A stretch of DNA of 64,000 bases, taken from VRUE01 sp963753245. GTDB taxonomy: Bacteria; Actinomycetota; Thermoleophilia; Solirubrobacterales; 70-9. Positions 17,243 to 26,402 of this stretch are shown piece after piece. Numbering within the stretch: position 1 is the stretch's first letter; each line of letters opens with the position of its first letter. Made by a program: the position numbers and the translations under genes. The notes beneath the pieces are model-generated. The model saw nothing but the letters and a program-made list of their open reading frames with translations. It ran no database searches and was not told the origin of the DNA. The DNA is taken from positions 1 to 64,000 of the forward strand of contig CAVWBK010000005.1 in assembly GCA_963753245.1 (NCBI GenBank), read 5' to 3'.

Positions 17243-19865
17243 GGCGACGCTAGCCTGGCGCCCGATCAAGCTGCGCTCGGCGGCGACGATGGCGGCGGAC
17301 GATCTGCTCGCCGCCTTGGCCAGCGCCGGTGAGGGCCTCTCGGTAGGGGAGGCGAAACGACGCCTCCTGCAGGTCGGCCCAAACGCGCTCCGCAGTCACG
17401 GCGCGCGACCATTTGCGGTGCTCCTGCGCCAGCTGAAGAATCCACTCCTGATCCTGCTCGTCGCCGCGGCGCTGACCTCCTTCTTCGTTGGCGAAGGCAC
17501 CGACGCCGCGATCATTCTCGCGATTATCTGCCTCAGCATCGGCTTGGGCTTCTTCAACGAGTATCGCTCCGAGCGAGCTGTGGAGGCCCTGCACTCCCAG
17601 CTGCGCCACACCGCGCTCGCCATGCGCGACGGCAAGCCGACGCGGGTTGACGTCACCGAGCTCGTTCCCGGCGATGTTGTTCGGATCGGGGTAGGAGACG
17701 TGATCCCGGCAGACCTGCGATTTCTCTCGGCAGAGGGGCTTGAGTGCGATGAGGCAGTCCTGACCGGTGAGTCGCTGCCCGCCGAGAAGCAGGCCGCAGC
17801 GATCGACCCACCCAAGTCCTCGCTGGAACTCGGCTCCTGCGGGTTCATGGGCACCGTCGTGCGCGAGGGGAGTGGGATCGGCGTGGTCGTGCAGACGGGA
17901 GGAGAGACCGAGTTCGGGGCGATCGCGCTGCGGCTCGGAGATCGCCAGCCCCAGACCGCGTTTCAGCTTGGGCTGCAGAGCTTCTCGCTCCTGCTGGTGC
18001 GGGTCACCGCCGTCCTCGCCGGCTCGATTCTGGTCCTCAACATCCTGATCGGTCGCTCCGTATTGGGTTCGATCCTCTTCGCTCTGGCGATCGCCGTCGG
18101 GCTGACGCCGCAATTGCTGCCGGCAATCGTCACGGTCAGTCTCTCGACCGGGGCCAGGCGCCTGGCCCAGCGTTCGGTGATAGTCAAGCGGCTGGTGGCA
18201 ATCGAGGACCTCGGCAACATCGAGGTGTTCTTCACCGACAAGACCGGCACCCTCACCGAGGGTCAGATCACCTTCTCGGCGGCCCTGGATTCGGGCGGGC
18301 AGAGTTCCGCGGCGGTCCTTCGGGCCGGCCTGCTCTGCAACGAGGCGACCATCACCGAGGGTCAGGTGGTCAGCGGCAACCAGCTTGACAAGGCGCTTTG
18401 GGCCGCTTCGAATGCCTCTGGGGTCGGAGTCGGGGAGTCCCGGATTCTCGCCCGACGACCGTTCGACTACCAGCGGCGACTCTCCTCGGTCCTCGTGGTT
18501 GACACCGAGGATCGACGTCAGGTGATCGTCAAGGGAGCACCCGAGCTCCTCCTGGCTCGCTGTCGCAAGGTTCCCGCCGCGGCGCAGGCCGTGCTAAACG
18601 AGCAGTTCTCCGCCGGCAGCCGCGTCATTGCCATCGCCACGCGTGACGCCGAGGGCCAGACGAGCTTGGGCCCCGAGCACGAGCGCGACCTCGAGCTGAC
18701 GGGCTTCCTCACCTTCCTCGATCCTCCAAAGGCCGACGCCTCCGAGGCGCTGCAGCGGCTGAAGCGCCTCGAGGTCGAGGTCAAGGTGATCACCGGCGAC
18801 AACGACCGCGTCGCCGAGAAAGTCTGTAGCGACCTCGGCCTACCACTGCTTGGCACCCTGGTGGGCCCGGAGCTCGAGAAGCTCGACGACGACGGATTGG
18901 CAGCCGCCCTGCCCCGCACGACGATCTTCGCCCGCGTCACCCCCGAGCAGAAGTCGCGGGTGATCAAGGCTCAACACCACCTCGGCTGCACAGTCGGCTT
19001 CCTCGGCGACGGCGTCAACGACGCCGTCGCCCTGCACGACGCCGACGTCGGGATTTCGGTGCAGACCGCGACCGACGTGGCGAAGGACGCCGCCGACATC
19101 GTCTTGCTCGACAAGGATCTGGGAATCCTCGCCGGCGGCGTCGTCGAGGGCCGGCGAATCTTTGCCAACACGATCAAGTATGTACTGATGGGGACTTCGT
19201 CGAACTTCGGCAACATGTTCAGCGCTGGCGGCGCCTCCCTCTTCCTCAGCTTCCTGCCGATGCTGCCGACCCAGATCCTCCTCAACAATCTGCTCTACGA
19301 CGGCAGCGAGATGATGATCCCCACAGACAACGTCGATGAGGAGGCGCTGCTGCGTCCGGCGCACTGGGACACGGGTCTGATCAGGCGCTTCATGACCTTC
19401 TTCGGGCCGATCAGCTCGGTCTTTGACTTCGCGACCTTCGGGATCATGATCTGGGGCTTTGGCGCCGGGGCGACGTTGTTTCGCTCCGGCTGGTTCGTCG
19501 AGTCCCTTTCGACCCAGAGCCTGGTGATCTTCGCGATCCGCACTCACCGCGTGCCCTTCTTCCGCAGCAGGGCGAGCAAGCCGCTGACGATCTCTACCTT
19601 CATCTGCGTGGGCATCGGCGTGCTCTTGCCTTACTCGCCGCTGGCGGGCCTACTCGGCTTCACCGCACTTCCCGCCACCTTCCTCGCGGCGGTGATCGTG
19701 ATGATCGGCCTCTATCTCTTCCTGATCGAGCTCGGCAAGCGTCGCTTCTATCGTCTGCAGGGTGAGGGCCGGCCGGTTGCTCAGTCCCCGCCCCAGCGCG
19801 AGCGCCGCATTCATCATCGCGCTTCGCGTTGGACCATCCTGGGTCGACCCGTGCTCAGCCGTTAG
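17232..19865 (+). CDS. P-type ATPase, magnesium-importer (MgtA) type
   Basis: 877-residue P-type cation ATPase. It has the N-terminal cation-ATPase domain, an actuator with TGES (VLTGESLPAEK), the phosphorylation motif DKTGTLTEG, KGAPELLL, TGDN (VITGDNDRVA) and a GDGVNDAVALHDADVGIS hinge. About ten membrane segments are seen. The sequence LTPQLLPAIVTVSLSTGA and the C-terminal LLNNLLYDGSEMMIPTDNVDEE are typical of the type IIIB Mg2+ subgroup rather than Ca2+ pumps. It overlaps ackA by 11 bases, so ATP made from acetyl-phosphate and this pump are coupled in one operon. No Mg2+ riboswitch-like leader is seen inside the operon. Confidence 0.85.
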   Translation: MDTEATLAWRPIKLRSAATMAADDLLAALASAGEGLSVGEAKRRLLQVGPNALRSHGARPFAVLLRQLKNPLLILLVAAALTSFFVGEGTDAAIILAIICLSIGLGFFNEYRSERAVEALHSQLRHTALAMRDGKPTRVDVTELVPGDVVRIGVGDVIPADLRFLSAEGLECDEAVLTGESLPAEKQAAAIDPPKSSLELGSCGFMGTVVREGSGIGVVVQTGGETEFGAIALRLGDRQPQTAFQLGLQSFSLLLVRVTAVLAGSILVLNILIGRSVLGSILFALAIAVGLTPQLLPAIVTVSLSTGARRLAQRSVIVKRLVAIEDLGNIEVFFTDKTGTLTEGQITFSAALDSGGQSSAAVLRAGLLCNEATITEGQVVSGNQLDKALWAASNASGVGVGESRILARRPFDYQRRLSSVLVVDTEDRRQVIVKGAPELLLARCRKVPAAAQAVLNEQFSAGSRVIAIATRDAEGQTSLGPEHERDLELTGFLTFLDPPKADASEALQRLKRLEVEVKVITGDNDRVAEKVCSDLGLPLLGTLVGPELEKLDDDGLAAALPRTTIFARVTPEQKSRVIKAQHHLGCTVGFLGDGVNDAVALHDADVGISVQTATDVAKDAADIVLLDKDLGILAGGVVEGRRIFANTIKYVLMGTSSNFGNMFSAGGASLFLSFLPMLPTQILLNNLLYDGSEMMIPTDNVDEEALLRPAHWDTGLIRRFMTFFGPISSVFDFATFGIMIWGFGAGATLFRSGWFVESLSTQSLVIFAIRTHRVPFFRSRASKPLTISTFICVGIGVLLPYSPLAGLLGFTALPATFLAAVIVMIGLYLFLIELGKRRFYRLQGEGRPVAQSPPQRERRIHHRASRWTILGRPVLSR

Positions 19866-19932
19866 CCGCGATCAAGCCGTCAATCGCGATCGGCTTCTGG
19901 GGCGCCCATAAGTCACGAGCGGGGACGGTGAG

Positions 19933-20634
19933 TCAGGCGCTCGCGCCTACCAGCGCGCCGATCCCGGAGGTGACCGCCATCGCGACGACTCCCCAAAAGA
20001 GCACTCGCCCCATCGCGCGTAGCCGCGGAGCGCCGCCGAGGCGAGCGCCGAGATCACCGAGCAGAGCCAGCGTTAAGAGGGTGACGGTCACGCAGGCGAG
20101 GCTCCGGGACGCGCCAGGAGTCACCGCGACTGCTGCAAGCGGCAACGCCGCGCCGCAGGAGAATGACAGTGCCGAGGCGCAGGCGGCTTGCAGCGGTCGC
20201 GCCGCCCGCCCCTGGTCTAGGCCGAGCTCGTCTCGGGCATGGGCCCTGAGCGGGTCGCTTTGTGAGAGCGCGACCGCGACCTCCCGCGCCAGCCCCGGCG
20301 CAAGGCCGCGGTCCTCATAGATTCCGGTCAGCTCACGCAGCTCGCCGCTCGGATTCTCGCCGAGCTCGCGTTCCTCGAGGCGCAGGTCCGCCCGTTCTGT
20401 GTCGCGCTGGGAGCTGACCGATACGTACTCTCCGGCGGCCATCGACGTCGCGCCGGCAACCAGCCCGGCGATCCCCGCGGTGAGGATCGCCGTAACCGAC
20501 GCGCCAGAAGCCGCGACGCCCAAGACCAGACTGGAGACGGACAGAATGCCGTCGTTGGCGCCGAGGACCGCCGCCCGCAGCCAGTTGGATCGGTAGCTGA
20601 GGTGAATCTCGGAGTGAGGGCGGATGCGGGCCAC
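19933..20634 (-). CDS. VIT family iron/manganese transporter
   Basis: About 233-residue membrane protein of the VIT1/CCC1 family, which moves Fe2+ or Mn2+ across the membrane. The hallmark N terminus RAAVLGANDGILSVSSLVLGV and SMAAGEYVSVSSQRDTERAD are present, with an acidic cytosolic segment (EERELGENPSGELREL) and three C-terminal helices. GTG 20634 is chosen since the conserved domain begins about 16 residues later. It starts head to head with, and overlaps by about 11 bases, the ABC ATPase gene on the other strand. Confidence 0.8.
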   Translation of the reverse strand: MARIRPHSEIHLSYRSNWLRAAVLGANDGILSVSSLVLGVAASGASVTAILTAGIAGLVAGATSMAAGEYVSVSSQRDTERADLRLEERELGENPSGELRELTGIYEDRGLAPGLAREVAVALSQSDPLRAHARDELGLDQGRAARPLQAACASALSFSCGAALPLAAVAVTPGASRSLACVTVTLLTLALLGDLGARLGGAPRLRAMGRVLFWGVVAMAVTSGIGALVGASA

Positions 20635-21622
20635 CTCTAGAGTCTCCGGGATCGAGGCCTCGGTCGAGAGCGACGAGCGCGAGATCATCCGAACGGTCGA
20701 TCTCACCAAGGTCTACTCGGGGGCCGACTTCGCCGCGGTCGACGGCCTAAACCTCAGCGTCCACCGCGGTGAGATATTCGGTCTACTCGGTCCCAATGGG
20801 GCCGGCAAGACGACGACCGCAGGGATGCTGACCACAAGGGTGGTGCCCAGTGCTGGGTCCGCGTTCGTCGGCGCGATCGACGTCGTCGAGCATCCGGCGC
20901 TGGCCAAGCAGCTGATCGGGACCGTCTCACAGACAAACACACTCGACCGCCAGCTGACGGTCTGGGAGAACCTCTACTACCACGGCCGCCTGTTCGGCAT
21001 CCTCGCGTCCCAGTCCCGGCAGATTACCGAGCAGCTGCTTGAGCAGTTTCAGCTTTCCAACTGGGCCGACTCCTCGGTCTTCGCGCTCTCCGGAGGAATG
21101 GCCCAGCGTCTGATGGTGGCGCGGGCGATCTTTCACCGCCCGGCCGTCCTGTTCTTAGACGAGCCGACCGCCGGTCTCGACCCCCAGGGCCGACTGGCGC
21201 TCTGGGAGATCCTCGGGGAGCTCAATCGCCAGGGCCAGACAATCCTGCTCACCACCCACTACATGGAGGAGGCCGACCAGCTCTGTGAGCGAGTGGCGAT
21301 CATGGACCACGGCAAGATCCTCGCGCTCGATACTCCGTCGGGGCTCAAGCGCTCCGTCGGCGCCGAGGAGATCGTCACCGTGAAGGCCGCAGGCGACCAG
21401 GCCGCCCTGACCGCGCGACTGCAGAGCGAGATCACCGGCATTACACGAACCCGCCAGGTGGACGGCGGGGTGGAGCTGCATGTGCAGGGTGCCGAACGGT
21501 TGGTACCACGGGTGGTGAACGCCGCTGAGAGTGGCGGATTCGAGGTCGCCGACCTCTCGGTCTCCGAGCCGAGCCTCGAGACCGTCTTCATCAACCTCAC
21601 CGGCAAGGCACTGCGCGACTGA
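20624..21622 (+). CDS. ABC exporter ATP-binding protein (daunorubicin-resistance type)
   Basis: 332-residue ATPase. Walker A GPNGAGKTTTAGML, the Q-loop GTVSQTNTLDRQLTVWENL, the signature ALSGGMAQRLMVARAI, Walker B VLFLDEPTAGLDPQGR and the H-loop TTHYMEEADQL are intact. The C-terminal extension ends in SEPSLETVFINLTGKALRD, the usual tail of DrrA-like subunits. Only ATG 20624 lies upstream of the first strand. The stop overlaps the permease ATG (TGATGG). It probably exports a hydrophobic compound together with the next gene. Confidence 0.88.
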   Translation: MRATSRVSGIEASVESDEREIIRTVDLTKVYSGADFAAVDGLNLSVHRGEIFGLLGPNGAGKTTTAGMLTTRVVPSAGSAFVGAIDVVEHPALAKQLIGTVSQTNTLDRQLTVWENLYYHGRLFGILASQSRQITEQLLEQFQLSNWADSSVFALSGGMAQRLMVARAIFHRPAVLFLDEPTAGLDPQGRLALWEILGELNRQGQTILLTTHYMEEADQLCERVAIMDHGKILALDTPSGLKRSVGAEEIVTVKAAGDQAALTARLQSEITGITRTRQVDGGVELHVQGAERLVPRVVNAAESGGFEVADLSVSEPSLETVFINLTGKALRD

Positions 21623-22503
21623 TGGCCACTGCCGCCCAGCCCTACGCCGTGGACTCTGTCGCGCTCACGCCGAGCCGCTCGACGATGCAGGCGAGCCGCT
21701 CGGCGTTGCTGGCGCTGATCCTTCGCGACCTTCTCGTGCTGAGACGGAATTTTGCCGAGTTCCTGATTCGCACGCTGGTCCAACCCTTTCTCCTGGTCTT
21801 CGTCTTCCTCTACGTTTTCCCCTCGATCGGCCAGGGCGTCGGCGGCGGCGGCGGGCCCGCCGCGGAGTCCGCCTTCGCCACGGTCTTGGTACCCGGGGTA
21901 GTTGCGATCTCGATCATGTTCCAGGGCATCCAGGCCGTGGCTCTGCAGCTCTCCACAGAGTTCGGCTACACCCGCGAGATCGAGGACCGCGTCCAGGCCC
22001 CCTGCCCGATCTGGCTGGTGGCCGTCGCCAAGGTTATGTCGGGGTCGGTGCAGGGGGTGCTGGCGGCGCTCGTCGTCTTTCCGATTGCCGCCGTGGTCCA
22101 CGCGCCCGGCGTCGAAGCCCATCTCTCCTTTCACTGGTGGATCGTTGTCACGCTGATACCGCTTGCCTGTGTCGCCATGACCTCACTCGGCCTACTGCTC
22201 GGAACCAGCTTTGAGCCCCGCAACATCGGCCTCATGTTCGGCTTTGTGGTGCTGCCGCTGACCTTCCTTGGCGGCACCTACTATCAGTGGACGAAACTGT
22301 CTCCGGTCCAGGTCGACGGCATCCACTGGCTGCAGATCTTGGTCTTAGTTAACCCGCTGATCTATGTCGCCGAGGGTATGCGCGCGGGCCTTACCGAAGC
22401 CTCGCACATGCCCCTGTACGTGGTCTACCCGGTGTTGGTCTTGTTTTGCATTGGCTTCCTGACCGTCGGCCTGCGCAACTTTCGCCGCCGGGTTCTGTCC
22501 TGA
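21622..22503 (+). CDS. ABC-2 type exporter permease (DrrB-like)
   Basis: 293-residue permease with six helices. After a cytosolic start come RDLLVLRRNFAEFLIRTLVQPFLLVFVFLY, a Gly-rich loop, then VPGVVAISIMFQGIQAVAL, the coupling stretch STEFGYTREIEDRVQAP, and the end LVFFCIGFLTVGLRNFRRRV-like segment. FLGGTYYQW near residue 215 is a conserved extracellular motif of this family. Translationally coupled to the preceding ATPase. Confidence 0.85.
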   Translation: MATAAQPYAVDSVALTPSRSTMQASRSALLALILRDLLVLRRNFAEFLIRTLVQPFLLVFVFLYVFPSIGQGVGGGGGPAAESAFATVLVPGVVAISIMFQGIQAVALQLSTEFGYTREIEDRVQAPCPIWLVAVAKVMSGSVQGVLAALVVFPIAAVVHAPGVEAHLSFHWWIVVTLIPLACVAMTSLGLLLGTSFEPRNIGLMFGFVVLPLTFLGGTYYQWTKLSPVQVDGIHWLQILVLVNPLIYVAEGMRAGLTEASHMPLYVVYPVLVLFCIGFLTVGLRNFRRRVLS

Positions 22504-22663
22504 ATTTGAGCCGTCAGCTTCGGCGGCGCCTGGCTGGGCATCGAGAAGCCTCATCTGCAGCAGCCCAGGGCAGGATCCCATCGGCGATTCAGGTCGGGTC
22601 CTGGCTGTCCCGTCAACGTGGCCGCCTCGAGACTGGAATTCCCCGTGGTTTGCATCAACAAGA

Positions 22664-23377
22664 TTGGGGTCAACTGCGGATAGACGGGACGACTCTCTGG
22701 TGCATTGTGGTCCGGTGCATACTGCAGCTCTCAAGACCGATCTGAAAAAGCTCTGCGAACGCGGTCGCCGAGTGGTGGCGTGGGCGGTCGTACTTAGCGC
22801 AATTGGCGGCCTGCTCCTCAGCTCGAATGCCTCGGCACGAGGGCGGCTACCGACCCCGATCCTCAATGCCGTTGTCAGGGTCGACGACAATCTCCAGATT
22901 GGGATTGAAGAAGCACCGGCGGTGCTGATCAAGAACCTCGGCTCATCGAGTACGGCTTGCAGCAAGGCTCTGGATGTTGAACAGAGCGGCGGCAGCGCGC
23001 AATCTAGCTGGACGGCCCTCTATGCAACGGTGAAACAGGGTGACCTACCGGCCAGCCGGGCGATCATTGGCGCTCTATCGAGATCCCGCTCCGATCTCGG
23101 TGAGCTTCGAGCACTATTTTTGGGGCGCTGGCACGATCGGTTCGCCAAGGCGATAGAGCTGGTGCCCGCCATCGGACAGGCCCAGAAGGGAATAGAAGGA
23201 CTGCGGGTCGCGGTCGAGAGTTTCGCGGTGGCCTTTGAACGATGGGAAGGGGACGACTGCATCGGGGCGCAGGAGGCGATCACGGTTACCGACCAGCGAA
23301 TTCCCTCCGCGCTAGCTTTGGTCAACCACGGAATGGGGGAGATGACAGCGGCTCTGCTGTCGCGCACGGGCCGGTAG
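22664..23377 (+). CDS. Exported protein of unknown function
   Basis: 237-residue frame with a membrane segment at residues 37-57 (VVAWAVVLSAIGGLLLSSNASA), likely a signal peptide ending in ASA. The mature part is soluble and mostly helical, and ends with a hypothetical bundle (GIEGLRVAVESFAVAFERWE). It has two Cys residues (TACSKAL, DDCIGA) that could pair outside the cell. The real start may be a GTG near 22700. No family is recognised and the neighbours give no hint. Confidence 0.5.
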   Translation: MGSTADRRDDSLVHCGPVHTAALKTDLKKLCERGRRVVAWAVVLSAIGGLLLSSNASARGRLPTPILNAVVRVDDNLQIGIEEAPAVLIKNLGSSSTACSKALDVEQSGGSAQSSWTALYATVKQGDLPASRAIIGALSRSRSDLGELRALFLGRWHDRFAKAIELVPAIGQAQKGIEGLRVAVESFAVAFERWEGDDCIGAQEAITVTDQRIPSALALVNHGMGEMTAALLSRTGR

Positions 23378-23507
23378 AACCGGCAGCCAGTCTGAGGAAG
23401 AGAGGTTGCCAACAGCCACTGTCCTCAACCGGAATGGCCATATGCGATCAGAGCTGAATTTCGGACTTCAGCCGATCTGATATCGACCCCGGGGCAGGGT
23501 GTGCGGA

Positions 23508-24032
23508 TCAGAGCGGTCGCAAAAGACGTTCGACAGCGTCCCGAAAGGACCCTGGGTCTATCGCTGGAAAGCGGTACAGCTCGGGCTCAATCGCCTCGAA
23601 TTGCGTCCGGGCCTCATCTGGGTCGACCAGGCCCCGCGCGATCATCTCTCTCACGTCTTGTAGGTCCTGATCGTGACCGCGCTCGATCTTTGAGAGTGTT
23701 TGTGCGGCTGGATCGAAGTGGTGAAAGGCGACCTTGCCCTCCGTGCGGATCGGCGGGCTTCGCTCCTCCCAGCCCGCCGGCAGCGGGATGAAATCTGACG
23801 GCGCGGCGAGCTCGACGTTGAGGTTGAGCTCCTCCTTGAGTCGGGGTATCTCGCGCAGGATCTCATCGCGGTCGGGCACCAGCTTGATATCGACATCGAT
23901 GGTCGTCTCTCGCCAGCCGTAAAGAACCGCTGTGGCCCCGCCCGTGAAATAGACCCGAACCGCGACCTGGACCACATTGCCCAGTTCGGTCATGAATCGT
24001 TCGATGCGATTTGAGTCGGCTAGTTCGCGCAT
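23508..24032 (-). CDS. Nucleotidyltransferase-like protein (second gene of a pair)
   Basis: 174 residues. FTGGATAVLYGWRETTIDVDIKL contains the G-G-x-T...D-x-D core of the nucleotidyltransferase fold used by MNT/AbiEii-type toxins and DUF6036-like proteins. Downstream LSKIERGHDQDLQDVREM fits the C-terminal helix seen in such proteins. Its start overlaps the end of the upstream gene by 13 bases, a toxin-antitoxin-like layout. By family analogy it may transfer nucleotides to RNA or protein, but this is not shown. Confidence 0.6.
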   Translation of the reverse strand: MRELADSNRIERFMTELGNVVQVAVRVYFTGGATAVLYGWRETTIDVDIKLVPDRDEILREIPRLKEELNLNVELAAPSDFIPLPAGWEERSPPIRTEGKVAFHHFDPAAQTLSKIERGHDQDLQDVREMIARGLVDPDEARTQFEAIEPELYRFPAIDPGSFRDAVERLLRPL

Positions 24033-24367
24033 GCGGCCGCTCGCTCGAAGCTGACGAGCCGGCGGATCAGGGCGTTGTAGGCGGAGTGGGCTGCATTGCC
24101 CTGCTCGCGGACGAGAAGCTCATAGAGCTTGTGCTCAGGGGAGGTGATCGGCGCAGGCAGGTCGATGCCCACGGTGCGCAAGCGCGGCGCGCCAATCGAA
24201 ACAAGTAGGGCCTCGGCAGATTCGCGTCCGGCGACAAGGTCCGCGACGCCGCGTTGAACCAGATCTCCGCCGGGGAGTGCCTCCGTGCCAATCAGGGTCC
24301 TCACTCTGTTGAGGGTAGCGATCGGGGGGCGTTTCTCTCGGGCGTCTGGGTCTGACTCAAGCCTCAT
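24020..24367 (-). CDS. Partner of the nucleotidyltransferase-like protein
   Basis: 115-residue protein upstream of and overlapping the nucleotidyltransferase-like gene. PITSPEHKLYELLVREQGNAA and YNALIRRLVSFERA look helical. I do not recognise a family. By position it would be the antitoxin or a binding partner. Confidence 0.5.
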   Translation of the reverse strand: MRLESDPDAREKRPPIATLNRVRTLIGTEALPGGDLVQRGVADLVAGRESAEALLVSIGAPRLRTVGIDLPAPITSPEHKLYELLVREQGNAAHSAYNALIRRLVSFERAAACAN

Positions 24368-24592
24368 TGCCTGGATCAGAAGACCCGATCATTGGGGCCG
24401 AGTGCCAGGGACGCTCCGCCAACGGCTTTCCTGTCTTTGGCGGATTCTTGAGCGTTGTCACGCCTTCCACGAGCCCTTGGGAACAGTCGGCGCGGCTTGG
24501 TTGGATCCTGGGGTCCTGCGGGACCGTCAAGCGCTTTCTAGGGTGCAGGACCGCGATCGGCGGGCTGGCGTATTGACGGGTATGGTCACTGC

Positions 24593-25468
24593 GTGTCCGG
24601 CTCTGGTCGATCCGATTTGGCGCCGGGAGTCGAGAAGCCGCGGCGTTTTCGGCCCAGGTTTCACTACGAGCTGCTGGTCTGCGGCGTGCGCGGTCACCAG
24701 CTGATCGGCACCGATGTCGCGGCGGTCCGAGCGCAGGACTCAGTCGTCGTGCGCGAAGGCGAGGGGGTGCGCTGGCACCGCTGCCTGCGCTGTGACGGCT
24801 GGCTGGCGCTCCCGCCTCCGCAGGGTGCGGCCCGATCCCATCTTCCGCCTCTCGAGCAGATTCCGCTGCCCGCCCGCGGTCGGCCCCTGCGCGACAAGAT
24901 CGTTCTGCGGGCGATAGCGATCGATCGGGCTGTTCACTTCGCCGTGCTCACCTTCCTCGGTGTGTTGGTTTTCTTCGTCGCTGCGCATGAGCACGAACTC
25001 CAGCACCGTCTCTATCGGGTCCTGATCGATATTCAGGGCGGGGTCGCGGGCGGGCCCGTGCAGAGTGGACATACCGGAGTGGTCCACGACCTCGACGAGT
25101 TGTTCACCCTGCGGTCGAGCACCCTGCACCTGCTCGGTGTGAGCTTGTTCGTGTACGCGGCTATTGAGGGAGCCGAGGCGGTCGGGCTCTGGTACCAGCG
25201 TCGGTGGGCCGAGTATCTGACCTTCATCGCCACCGCGATATTCCTGCCACTCGAGGTCTATGAGCTAACCAGAACCATCTCCCTGTTCAAGATCATTGCT
25301 CTGCTGCTCAATCTCGCGATCGTGATCTACCTGGTCTCGGCCAAGCGGCTTTTTGGATTCAGAGGTGGCGCCGCCGCGGAGGAGGCAGACCGCGAGCGCG
25401 ATCTAGGCTGGCCGGCCCTAGAGCGGACAGCGCCCCCGCTCGGCCCGGCGCAGCCCGGCGCTCTTTGA
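24593..25468 (+). CDS. DUF2127-type membrane protein with N-terminal Cys pair
   Basis: 291 residues. The cytosolic N terminus contains the pair CGVRGH and RCLRCDGWL, which could bind zinc. A DUF2127-like membrane domain of four helices follows (AVHFAVLTFLGVLVFFVAAH, STLHLLGVSLFVYAAIEGAEAVGLW, AEYLTFIATAIFLPLEVYEL, IIALLLNLAIVIYLV). The C-terminal tail is charged. GTG 24593 is the first start before the Cys region. Function unknown. Confidence 0.65.
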   Translation: MSGSGRSDLAPGVEKPRRFRPRFHYELLVCGVRGHQLIGTDVAAVRAQDSVVVREGEGVRWHRCLRCDGWLALPPPQGAARSHLPPLEQIPLPARGRPLRDKIVLRAIAIDRAVHFAVLTFLGVLVFFVAAHEHELQHRLYRVLIDIQGGVAGGPVQSGHTGVVHDLDELFTLRSSTLHLLGVSLFVYAAIEGAEAVGLWYQRRWAEYLTFIATAIFLPLEVYELTRTISLFKIIALLLNLAIVIYLVSAKRLFGFRGGAAAEEADRERDLGWPALERTAPPLGPAQPGAL

Positions 25469-25578
25469 GCAAGAGCGCCGCGGCCTGGTCGCCTGCAACG
25501 CCTATCAGGGCTCAAATCTGATCGCCGAAGCGGTCGAGCCTGATCATGAAGAAGCGCGGCTCGCTTCGATCTAGGCGA

Positions 25579-26232
25579 TCATCGTTTCGTGACCGCACTG
25601 ACGTAGTAGAGGTTCGCCAGAAAGCGGTCTGTCTCAACTGGGCCGTAGGCGCCAAGGTCACTCCACGGGTCCGAATATGCATCGCCCGGGGCCAACTTGA
25701 CCAGCAGGCGGCCGATTGGGGCAAGGAGGCGGTGCAGACCACCCTCGGTTAGGCCCATGTCCATGACAACGACACGCGATGAGGGCTTGAGCCGCTCCCA
25801 TGCTCGCGCCAACGCGGGGCGTGGTTCAGGAATCGCCGAGTAGCTGAGGCTAAAGAGCACGCCGTCGAGGTCACGATCGATCTCGAGCCGAGCGGCGTCT
25901 TGTTGGAGCAGCTCGACATTCGACCAGCCATTGCGCTCGATCAACCGACGAGCCTCGGCCAGCATTCCGGGCGAGGCATCCACGGCGATGATTGATCCGC
26001 TGGGCCCGACCGCCTCAACCAAGTAGGGAAAGTTGCGCCCGGTGCCTGCGCCGATCTCTAGAACAACGTCTCCCCGCTTTAACGCCAATGCAGCCACTGC
26101 CCTACGACGGGCCCGGGGAAAGATCAGATAGAGCGGCTCAAGGGTGCTGTAGAGGCGAGCGAGACGGTCATAGCGCTTGGTGTTGGCACTTTGAGACCGG
26201 CGGGTCGGATGGTCTTCGGCGGCACTGTCCAC
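25579..26232 (-). CDS. Class I SAM-dependent methyltransferase
   Basis: 217-residue Rossmann-fold methyltransferase. Motif I VVLEIGAGTGRNFPYL, motif II IIAVDASPGMLAEA, VELLQQDAARL and FSLSYSAIPEP are visible in order. The N-terminal RYDRLARLYSTLEPLYL and late RLLVKLAPGDAYSDPWSDL resemble UbiE/phospholipid-type methyltransferases. The substrate is not decidable. Confidence 0.8.
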   Translation of the reverse strand: MDSAAEDHPTRRSQSANTKRYDRLARLYSTLEPLYLIFPRARRRAVAALALKRGDVVLEIGAGTGRNFPYLVEAVGPSGSIIAVDASPGMLAEARRLIERNGWSNVELLQQDAARLEIDRDLDGVLFSLSYSAIPEPRPALARAWERLKPSSRVVVMDMGLTEGGLHRLLAPIGRLLVKLAPGDAYSDPWSDLGAYGPVETDRFLANLYYVSAVTKR

Positions 26233-26402
26233 GGAGGAAAAGTATCCGGTCCGTTGTCGACCGGGGAAGATTCGCAGGCGTCGATGATTTCAGCCGTGCC
26301 CGCGCCGATCGCGATGCGGGATCGCCACCTGCGAGCCGCGAGTCGTGGCGAACTGGCGCAGGTCGAGGAGACAGGCGACCCGGAGGACCATGACGGTCGA
26401 CC

